Source of the DNA: a bacterium UBP15_UBA6099
GTDB taxonomy: Bacteria; UBP15; UBA6099
Length of the DNA stretch: 21,106 nucleotides
Direction: 5' to 3'
NCBI GenBank assembly: GCA_002435745.1
Contig: DIWT01000055.1
Span: 1 to 21,106, forward strand
In this document: in pieces, positions 16,096 through 21,106 of the stretch
Layout of the letters: each line of letters starts with the position of its first letter
Position numbering within the stretch: the first letter of the stretch is position 1
Program-made: the position numbers and the translations under genes
Notes under the pieces: model-generated
What the model was told of the DNA's origin: nothing
The model's database searches: none
What the model saw: only the letters and a program-made list of their open reading frames with translations

Positions 16096-16104
16096 ATCCA
16101 CCTT

Positions 16105-16124
16105 GCCGGCATCTCCGTACCGGC
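16105..16124 (-). promoter_or_regulatory. Small stem-loop before the leader ORF
   Basis: GCCGG and CCGGC on the minus strand flank a 10-nt loop (TACGGAGATG) that ends directly before the ribosome site of the leader ORF. It could modulate leader translation or be part of an alternative fold. The nearby AGCTT at 16132-16128 (minus) could pair with AAGCT of the terminator arm, but this pairing is short and speculative. Confidence 0.35.
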
Positions 16125-16138
16125 TTAAAGCTACTCTG

Positions 16139-16166
16139 ATTATCCACGCCCCCGGAAAAAAATCAA
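16139..16166 (-). promoter_or_regulatory. Promoter of the pyr operon
   Basis: On the minus strand TTGATT (16166-16161) and GATAAT (16144-16139) are separated by 16 nt, a good sigma-70-type match. Transcription would start near 16132, giving about 140 nt of leader before pyrR, including the short ORF and the terminator. Confidence 0.6.
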
Positions 16167-16388
16167 GCCCCCCGCGTTGAATATGATATTTACTCCATCA
16201 TAAAAAACCGCGCTGTCGGCGATTCGCCGCCATGATGACGGCATAAAAATTCTGTTCAGCAAGAATATCCAATATAAGATTTCTCGTCATGACAATTTTC
16301 GGTTTTCTAAATTCTCTAAGATTTGAAATTCCCACATTATTATGTTAAGCAAACCGCCATTCACTCAGCCTGACTGTTATGTGCGCGC

Positions 16389-16826
16389 CTAATCCTCATT
16401 TTCAAGAATCGCTATCGCTTCCATTTCAACCAGCAGTTCAGGCCTGCAGAGCGTCGCTTGAATGCATGTGCTAGCCGGAAAGACTTCAAGTCCCTGTTCC
16501 TTGAAGAAGTCGAACCTGACCTGAGCCAAATCGTGATAGTGTTCTTCCATGTGCTTAAGATAGATAGTCGTGCGCGCCACATTGCGCCATGTGGCGCCCT
16601 CGGACTTCAGCAGTTCCGTCACATTCTCCAGCATTCGACGCGCTTGGGCCTTCAGATCGCCTTGATGTATGCTCAGGCCATGATCATCCACGCTCGCGGT
16701 TCCTGAAATGAACAGCATGGCGATACCTTTGATATCCACTCTCGTGCCACGCGAAAACGGAACCGGCTTGTCGTAGTCATACGCCTCGTTCAACATGTGC
16801 GGAATCGTCATCGGCCTCGTCTTCAT
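16389..16826 (-). CDS. Rid (YjgF/YER057c/UK114) family protein lacking the catalytic Arg
   Basis: This 145-aa protein shows the trimeric Rid fold pattern: LFISGTASVDDHG, then ARRMLENVTELLKSEGATWRNVARTTIYL, then FPASTCIQATLCRPELLVEMEAIA. The ending VEMEAIA with E134 is conserved. In true RidA the segment reads P-x-R and the Arg binds the imine carboxylate; here position 119 is Ser (PASTC). The protein therefore belongs with the non-archetypal Rid groups, and 2-aminoacrylate deaminase activity should not be assumed. GGAGG lies before the ATG at 16826. It is on the same strand as, but separate from, the pyr operon, whose last gene is an enamine-producing ammonia-lyase. Confidence 0.87.
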   Translation of the reverse strand: MKTRPMTIPHMLNEAYDYDKPVPFSRGTRVDIKGIAMLFISGTASVDDHGLSIHQGDLKAQARRMLENVTELLKSEGATWRNVARTTIYLKHMEEHYHDLAQVRFDFFKEQGLEVFPASTCIQATLCRPELLVEMEAIAILENED

Positions 16827-16976
16827 AAACTGCCCTCCAAGGTTTTTGCTAATATGAACACAGTATCAGCCATCCTGTTTTTCATGTCAACTAGCCGGAT
16901 TGCCTGTATTGAACCGCGCCGCGCCGAAATATGTTTTATCTCTTTTTTCATGCGCGCGGCGAATCCGGTATCTAAT

Positions 16977-17005
16977 AAAAAAAGCGGCTCGAAAATGGAG
17001 CCGCT
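16977..17005 (-). terminator. Intrinsic terminator of the iron-sulfur oxidoreductase operon
   Basis: AGCGGCTC and GAGCCGCT form an 8-bp stem around a 7-nt loop. On the minus strand the stem is followed directly by seven T. It lies about 150 nt after the stop codon of the iron-sulfur oxidoreductase. The 326-bp gap between that gene and the Rid gene otherwise holds only the 17062-17088 hairpin and the Rid ribosome site. Confidence 0.8.
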
Positions 17006-17061
17006 GGAGTTTGAACCGTGTTGCGGACGGTTCAATGAGGTAGGTTGCTGAAACGGGCAAA

Positions 17062-17088
17062 GTCCGCGGGCTTAGACCGCCCGCGGAC
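17062..17088 (-). repeat. GC-rich hairpin after the iron-sulfur oxidoreductase
   Basis: GTCCGCGGGC and GCCCGCGGAC are perfect 10-bp arms around a 7-nt loop, 65 nt downstream of the stop. There is no long T-run, so it probably stabilises the message 3' end or pauses polymerase ahead of the true terminator at 16977-17005. Confidence 0.5.
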
Positions 17089-17152
17089 GCTGTCCATATT
17101 CATCGTTGTTTGCCGCCTCGCGGGGAGCGCTTCTACCGCGACGGCGCTGTGT

Positions 17153-19312
17153 TTACTTCTCCACTTTCGCCTGTTCCGTCTGAGCCGGCGCGTCCGCAAT
17201 GGCGGGAGCGGGCGGCTTCACTTCCAGCCCCATCGCCTGAACCACGAGGGTGGAAATGTCTTTGAGTTTCAGTTTCTCTTCCATTTCGATGAGCTTCACG
17301 CCGTCTTCGATCATCTGCATGCAGTACGGGCAGGCGACCGCGATGGTGTCGGCTCCGGTGTTGGCAAGCTCTTTGGCGCGGCGGACGTTGAGCCGTTCGT
17401 CGCCGGGGACATCGAGGTCCATGTCCATGAAGTAGTTGCCGCCGCCCGCTCCGCAGCAGAAGCTGTCTGCGCATTTGTTCTTCGGCTCGATGGCGGTCAC
17501 GCCTTTGATGGACTTCACGACGCTGCGCGGCTGTTTGGTCTGTCCGGCGTACCTGCTCAGGTAGCAGGGGTCGTGATATACCACTTTGCCCGCGACTTCT
17601 TTAGTGAGCTTTATCTTGCCCTGCTCTATCAGCTCGTTGAGGAACTGTCCGTGGTGGACGACTTCGTATTTGCCGCCGAACTGGCTGAACTCGTTTTTAA
17701 GGGAGTTGAGGCAGTGGGGGCAGATGACCACTATGCGGTTGAACTTGATTGAATTGAGTATCTCTACCTGATTCTTGGCGAGGCTCTGGAAGACGTTTTC
17801 GTCGCCGAGGCAGCGGGCGGGATCGCCGCAGCATGTCTCGTTGTCGCCGAGCATGGCGAACTTTATGCCTGCGGCGCGCATGATGGCCATCATATTTTCA
17901 GCGATGTGCTGTTTGGCTTGGTCGTAGTTGGCGACGCAGCCGAGCCAGAAGAGGACGTCGGTTTCTCCGCCGGCGTCGATGATGTCGGGCATCTCGCCTT
18001 TGATCCAGTTGAGGCGGCCCTGTTGCGGGCCGAACGGGTTGCCGCGCTGTTCGAGCGCCTTGAGGGCGTTCTTCGCGTCCGCAGGCAGCCTGCCGTTCAT
18101 CATAACTTCCGAGCGGCGCACTTCGACGAGCTGGTCGATGTGCTCTATCATCGCCGGGCACACTTCCATGCAGGCGCGGCAGGTGCGGCACAGCCACAGC
18201 CCGTGCTCGTCGAGCACGTCTCCGATGAAGGGTTCGAGTTCGAGAGGCTGCTGTTCTGCGGCTCCCTCTTCGCCTTCGGCTTTGGCTCCGTCGCCGCCGG
18301 CTTTGGCTTTTTCCTGCGCTTCATACATCTTATAAAGCGATTTCTTCAGGGACTGGACGACTTTGCGGGGCACGAGCGGGTATCCGCACTGGCTGACCGG
18401 GCAGGCCTCTTCGCAGCGTCCGCATTCGAGGCAGGCGTCCAAGTCGAGGGCGTTTTTCCATGTGAGGTCTTTCGCCGTGGTATGTCCGAAGTTGAACTCC
18501 TCGACGTCGTCGCGGGAGAAAAGCTCTTCGAGGTCTTCTCTCTGCAGGGAGCCTTTCGGCTTGTCGTTGGAGAACATGTAGTTGGCCGGGATGAGCATGA
18601 TGTGGAAGAATTTGGTGTAAGGCAGAGAAGCGATGAGAGCGAAGGTGGCCAGCGCGTGAGTCCACCACACGAGCGGGTAAACCACCGGCACGGAAGCTTC
18701 GGAGAAGACGCCCATCGCTTTGGAGACGGCGAACCCGAATGGGCTGTACGCCGACCACGGATCGCCCGCGAATTGAATTCTCAGGCCTTCTAGAACGAAC
18801 CCGCCGAGCGCGATGAACAGCAACAGGCCGAGCATGTACGCGTTCTGCCAGTCGGTCTGCAGCGTCTTCGGCTTCAGCACGTATCTGCGGATGATCGCTA
18901 TCGCAAGGCCGACCACGAGGAAGAACCCCGCTATGTCAGCCAGAAAAGAGATCGCCAGATAGAGGTTGCCTTTGAAGAAGGTCAGTCCGAACAGCGGCTT
19001 GGTCAGGTCGATTTCCACCGTCAGGATGGCTGTGGTGATAGCCAGCATGATGAACGACCAGAAGATCATAGAGTGAAACACGCCCGGCATGAGTTTTCTG
19101 CGAACGCGGCTTTGCATAATCGTCTCGACCGCCATCTTTACCACGCGGCCCACAACGTCGCCGAAGCGCTCGTTGGCGGGCTTCAGGGCTTTCCACTGCA
19201 TGATTTTCTTGTAAACCCCGTAACCGAAAACAGCGAACGAAGTAATCATGAAAATGTACATCGCCCAGTGGTGATGCACGTGCCAGTAATATTCTCTATG
19301 CGCCATTTCCAT
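17153..19312 (-). CDS. Membrane-anchored Hdr/GlpC-type iron-sulfur oxidoreductase (Etf:quinone-type)
   Basis: This 719-aa protein has five predicted membrane segments (about 17-36, 78-100, 117-141, 158-178, 211-231) resembling nitrate reductase gamma, with His80, His219 and His237 as possible heme ligands. Two 4Fe-4S motifs follow: CLECGRCEEACP (C294, C297, C300, C304) and CRTCRACMEVCP (C375, C378, C381, C385). Two CCG domains follow, with CCG at 494-495 and 619-620 and partner CPHC and CPYC motifs. This is the DUF224/EMO architecture, which in other anaerobes passes electrons between EtfAB and quinone. An Ala/Glu/Gly-rich linker separates the ferredoxin motifs. The ATG at 19312 follows GGGAGGGAC; a longer frame from 19372 runs through an intergenic hairpin. 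No etf gene is in the window. Confidence 0.9.
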   Translation of the reverse strand: MEMAHREYYWHVHHHWAMYIFMITSFAVFGYGVYKKIMQWKALKPANERFGDVVGRVVKMAVETIMQSRVRRKLMPGVFHSMIFWSFIMLAITTAILTVEIDLTKPLFGLTFFKGNLYLAISFLADIAGFFLVVGLAIAIIRRYVLKPKTLQTDWQNAYMLGLLLFIALGGFVLEGLRIQFAGDPWSAYSPFGFAVSKAMGVFSEASVPVVYPLVWWTHALATFALIASLPYTKFFHIMLIPANYMFSNDKPKGSLQREDLEELFSRDDVEEFNFGHTTAKDLTWKNALDLDACLECGRCEEACPVSQCGYPLVPRKVVQSLKKSLYKMYEAQEKAKAGGDGAKAEGEEGAAEQQPLELEPFIGDVLDEHGLWLCRTCRACMEVCPAMIEHIDQLVEVRRSEVMMNGRLPADAKNALKALEQRGNPFGPQQGRLNWIKGEMPDIIDAGGETDVLFWLGCVANYDQAKQHIAENMMAIMRAAGIKFAMLGDNETCCGDPARCLGDENVFQSLAKNQVEILNSIKFNRIVVICPHCLNSLKNEFSQFGGKYEVVHHGQFLNELIEQGKIKLTKEVAGKVVYHDPCYLSRYAGQTKQPRSVVKSIKGVTAIEPKNKCADSFCCGAGGGNYFMDMDLDVPGDERLNVRRAKELANTGADTIAVACPYCMQMIEDGVKLIEMEEKLKLKDISTLVVQAMGLEVKPPAPAIADAPAQTEQAKVEK

Positions 19313-19349
19313 TTTTGATGTCCCTCCCCGGATGATTTTTTTATGGACA

Positions 19350-19369
19350 GGCCGCCCTTGCGGGCGGCC
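19350..19369 (-). repeat. Intercistronic hairpin with GCAA tetraloop
   Basis: On the minus strand GGCCGCCC and GGGCGGCC close a GCAA (GNRA-type) tetraloop. It lies in the 79-nt gap between the resolvase-fold gene and the iron-sulfur oxidoreductase. On that strand it is followed by an A-run rather than a T-run, so it is not a terminator. An mRNA processing or stability element that uncouples expression of the two genes is plausible. Confidence 0.55.
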
Positions 19370-19391
19370 CATGTTCTGTGTTGTCCGACCT

Positions 19392-19823
19392 CTACTTTTT
19401 CACGCCGACCGGCTTTTCGACATCGATAGCCTTGCGGGTCGCCGCGTAGGTCTGCGAGCCTGACTTGCCGTACCAGAATCTCGTGAACTGGCTGGTTACG
19501 TCGAAGCAGGTCGTCGCCGCTTCAAGCTTCAGCCCCTTGCTGTCCAGAGCTTTCATGAACGGGGACACCACGGCTCGCGTCCTGCCGAGACTCCACACGC
19601 ACTCCACCAGAGCCACTTCGGCTTCGTTGGCCTCTTCGAGCATCTTTTTGATCCCCGGGCGGTCCATCACCTTTTCGCATTCGTCAACGTCCTCGTACAT
19701 CGCCACTATCTCGATTCCGTTGGCCTCTGCGTATGCCTCGATCCTTTTCTTCTGTTCCGCTCTGTCCACCACGTTGCCTTCGTTGTCTACGTACATTCCG
19801 CTCGCGTATCCGATCGCTTTCAT
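19392..19823 (-). CDS. Degenerate serine-recombinase (resolvase) fold protein
   Basis: This 143-aa protein follows the resolvase N-terminal pattern: AIGYASGMYVD, EQKKRIEAYAEANGIEIV, MYEDVD, MDRPGIKKMLEEANEAEVALVE, then SLGRTR. In active enzymes the first motif is Y-x-R-V-S-T; here it is Y6-A-S-G-M-Y, so the catalytic Ser and its Arg partner are replaced. The R-L-x-R motif is S78-L-G-R81, so one more Arg is lost. No DNA-binding helix-turn-helix follows, and residues 104-143 are unrecognised. It has three cysteines (C49, C75, C106). A GAGGAGG site 8-9 nt upstream supports the ATG at 19823; in-frame starts at 19874 and 19883 (GTG) would add 17-20 Lys/Asn-rich residues. It is probably co-transcribed with the oxidoreductase downstream; a regulatory or scaffold role is inference. 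Confidence 0.75.
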   Translation of the reverse strand: MKAIGYASGMYVDNEGNVVDRAEQKKRIEAYAEANGIEIVAMYEDVDECEKVMDRPGIKKMLEEANEAEVALVECVWSLGRTRAVVSPFMKALDSKGLKLEAATTCFDVTSQFTRFWYGKSGSQTYAATRKAIDVEKPVGVKK

Positions 19824-20039
19824 TGTCTTGGCCTCCTCTCTATTTTCACTGTTGTTTTTATTTATCTTTTCCATCTTTTTCACCCCTTTCGGTTTCCTTC
19901 AGCCTGCGCCTATTAATATATCAAGCCCGATGCCAAGCCCTCCGCCAACTCAGCGACAAACCAATTATGCCTTTTTACAAAGGCGTTTTTATTTTGAATT
20001 ATTTTTTGACCTTAATTCGCGCGCTTGTTTTTCACATCA

Positions 20040-20062
20040 GGCGCATATAAAACATATTCACC
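20040..20062. promoter_or_regulatory. Operator-like site 1 (degenerate)
   Basis: The right arm TATTCACC and the core AAAACA are identical to the other two copies, but the left arm is GGCGCATA (6 of 8 matches to GGTGAATA). It lies 217 nt upstream of the resolvase-fold gene start, the closest copy to that gene. Confidence 0.5.
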
Positions 20063-20107
20063 CCCGGGCCTTTCTTGAGAAAAAAATCACAATCTACTGT
20101 GTAATTT

Positions 20108-20130
20108 GGTGAATACAAAACATATTCACC
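20108..20130. promoter_or_regulatory. Operator-like site 2
   Basis: This is a perfect inverted repeat GGTGAATA-N7-TATTCACC with spacer CAAAACA. The 8-bp arms and 23-bp total length are typical of dimeric repressors such as TetR-family proteins. The regulator is not in the window. Confidence 0.65.
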
Positions 20131-20230
20131 TTCCATGCGTTTTTTAGAATCCATAGCTTCTTCATCCGCCGCTTGCGAAATTTTCTTTTATTTGCTAGGC
20201 GTTTTTTCAATTTTCTGCCTGCTATCGCGG

Positions 20231-20253
20231 GGTGAATAAAAAACATATTCACC
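20231..20253. promoter_or_regulatory. Operator-like site 3
   Basis: This is a second perfect copy of GGTGAATA-N7-TATTCACC with spacer AAAAACA. It is 123 bp from site 2 and 157 nt upstream of the nth start. The spacer is also conserved (A-rich, ending ACA) and all three copies share one orientation, so the site is better conserved than the arms alone require. Confidence 0.65.
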
Positions 20254-20366
20254 AGCGTTTAAAACCCTCAAATTTTTCCCCGTTTTTGCTGTTTTCTCAA
20301 AGAATCGCGCCCGAAATCCGGGCGGCCGCCTGCACAGGCGTCTATTGTTCTCAGAAGTTTTATATA

Positions 20367-20372
20367 TATAAT
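20367..20372 (+). promoter_or_regulatory. Candidate -10 box for nth
   Basis: TATAAT lies in a TATATATATAAT stretch 37 nt before the nth ATG. TTGTTC at 20345-20350 with a 16-nt spacer is a poor but possible -35. Confidence 0.4.
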
Positions 20373-20409
20373 GGAATTACTTTAAAATGCTGAGCGGAGG
20401 AGACAAACG

Positions 20410-21060
20410 ATGTCTGCGGCGTTAAAGAAAAAAGCAATGGCGATAGCGGAGTATCTACAGGCCAATTACGATGACGCGACCACCTCGCTCGACTATGCAA
20501 AACCGCACGAACTCCTCGTGGCGACCATTCTTTCAGCTCAATGCACGGACGAACGAGTGAACATTGTCACTAAAGACCTGTTCAAGAAATACAGGACGGT
20601 GAAAGCGTTCGCAGAGGCGGACACTCAGGAGCTTGAGAAAGACATACATTCGACCGGCTTCTTCAAAAACAAGGCAAAGAACATAAAGGGCTGTTGCGCT
20701 GCGATTATTGAGAAACACGGCGGCAAGGTTCCGGGGACAATGGAAGAGCTAGTGGAGCTGCCCGGCGTCGGGCGAAAGACGGCTAACGTCGTGCTTGGCA
20801 ACGCGTTCGGCGTCCCCGGCGTGATAGTTGACACCCATGTGTCCCGAATCGCCCAGCGCTCCGGCCTATCGAAGAACTCCGACCCGGTAAAGATTGAGTT
20901 CGACATCATGGAGCTTATCCCGCAGAAGACATGGACGGATTTTTCGAACCAGCTTGTGTGGCACGGCAGGAGAATCTGCGACGCCAGAAAACCCAAGTGC
21001 GGCGACTGCGGCATGATAAAACACTGCGACTTCGGCAAAAAGTCCGGTTCCGCGCGGTAG
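20410..21060 (+). CDS. nth: Endonuclease III (DNA glycosylase/AP lyase)
   Basis: This 216-aa protein removes oxidised pyrimidines from DNA and cuts the abasic site. The helix-hairpin-helix is LPGVGRKTA with catalytic Lys123. The conserved Asp141 lies in VIVDTHVSRIAQR. The C-terminal 4Fe-4S cluster is complete, C190-x6-C197-x2-C200-x5-C206. Length is normal for the family. GGAGGAG stands about 6 nt before the ATG at 20410. It is transcribed divergently from the resolvase-fold/oxidoreductase pair and appears to be single. The 46 bases after it show no terminator. Confidence 0.96.
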   Translation: MSAALKKKAMAIAEYLQANYDDATTSLDYAKPHELLVATILSAQCTDERVNIVTKDLFKKYRTVKAFAEADTQELEKDIHSTGFFKNKAKNIKGCCAAIIEKHGGKVPGTMEELVELPGVGRKTANVVLGNAFGVPGVIVDTHVSRIAQRSGLSKNSDPVKIEFDIMELIPQKTWTDFSNQLVWHGRRICDARKPKCGDCGMIKHCDFGKKSGSAR

Positions 21061-21106
21061 CGTTTTGCGAGCATAAAGAAATCGGTAAGCATTTAGCTCT
21101 CTGAAA

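Larger units (their letters stand above)
19824..20409. other. AT-rich divergent regulatory region, no gene
   Basis: These 586 bases separate the resolvase-fold gene (minus) from nth (plus). They contain three operator-like inverted repeats, listed separately. A small GCCTTT/AAAGGC hairpin followed by T-rich sequence lies at 19969-19984. CGCCCG/CGGGCG forms a 6-bp stem at 20308-20324, and CGCCTGCACAGGCG is a 14-bp palindrome at 20327-20340. No confident minus-strand promoter was found. A frame through 19465-20112 has no ribosome site or recognisable protein, so I do not call it. Confidence 0.6.

Noticed and set aside
15995..16147. N-terminal extension of PyrR from a GTG at 16147
   Set aside because: The extra 51 residues have no match to the family and would be encoded by the promoter-proximal leader and the terminator; the TTG at 15994 has GGAGG and the right family length.
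16105..16166. Known riboswitch in the pyr leader
   Set aside because: The short stem-loop does not match c-di-GMP, preQ1 or other consensus cores I could recall. A covariance-model search would settle it.
16202..16229. Weak hairpin (CGGCG/CGCCG) and T-run as terminator of the Rid gene
   Set aside because: The 5-bp stem is separated from the T-run by 9 nt, so it does not fit an intrinsic terminator well.
17906..18793. 295-aa plus-strand frame
   Set aside because: It is antisense to the iron-sulfur oxidoreductase, whose Cys motifs are clear on the other strand.
19465..20112. 215-aa plus-strand frame
   Set aside because: Its first part is antisense to the resolvase-fold gene and the rest is AT-rich intergenic DNA; no ribosome site.
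20040..20253. Possible CRISPR array or ArgR boxes
   Set aside because: Copies are unevenly spaced (68 and 123 bp) with no cas genes. TGAAT and ATTCA are 9 nt apart rather than the 4 nt of an ARG box.

Overview
The window is bacterial chromosomal DNA with ordinary Shine-Dalgarno starts and tightly packed genes. It is GC-rich except for the first ~3.2 kb and a few intergenic stretches. Several genes point to an anaerobic or facultative bacterium outside the well-studied model groups: a membrane-anchored Hdr/GlpC-type iron-sulfur oxidoreductase, a DUF3343 (Se/S carrier-like) protein, a class I dihydroorotase and a PyrR. I cannot place the phylum from sequence alone. No rRNA, tRNA, CRISPR array or intact insertion sequence was seen.

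Layout. 1-3171 (+): a left-truncated DUF3160-family gene overlaps a CapA-type metallophosphatase by 25 nt. 3282-4991 (-): a DUF3343 gene, a 426-bp gap with strong inverted repeats, and a C39-like cysteine peptidase. 5259-7398 (+): an exported protein of unknown function and an enolase-superfamily (mandelate racemase group) enzyme. 7436-8728 (-): a second exported protein of unknown function. 8940-12171 (+): a FAD oxidoreductase and a polytopic GT-C/GT39-like glycosyltransferase, probably one cell-envelope or polysaccharide unit. 12209-16166 (-): a pyrimidine operon, pyrR-pyrB-pyrC, ending in a PLP-dependent threonine/serine ammonia-lyase. Its promoter, a 34-codon leader ORF and an intrinsic terminator inside that leader can all be read. 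16389-16826 (-): a Rid-family protein without the usual arginine. 17153-19823 (-): a degenerate serine-recombinase-fold protein followed by the membrane iron-sulfur oxidoreductase. 20410-21060 (+): endonuclease III.

The three most noteworthy things are as follows. (1) A stand-alone resolvase-fold protein has lost the catalytic Ser and two Arg and sits directly upstream of the iron-sulfur electron-transfer oxidoreductase. (2) Three copies of a 23-bp operator-like inverted repeat (GGTGAATA-N7-TATTCACC, one degenerate) lie in the intergenic region that drives this pair and, divergently, nth. (3) The pyr leader has a short ORF that runs through an intrinsic terminator and stops on the pyrR start codon, with no recognisable PyrR-binding loop; this suggests translation-coupled attenuation.

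How the genes work together. PyrB and PyrC do steps 2 and 3 of UMP synthesis under PyrR and/or leader control. The ammonia-lyase and the Rid protein on either side belong to enamine/imine chemistry and may be functionally linked. The iron-sulfur oxidoreductase most resembles the membrane partner of electron-transfer flavoproteins (quinone reduction), although no etf genes are in view. The other units (DUF3160/CapA, C39 peptidase, exported proteins, GT-C glycosyltransferase) are mostly cell-surface functions.
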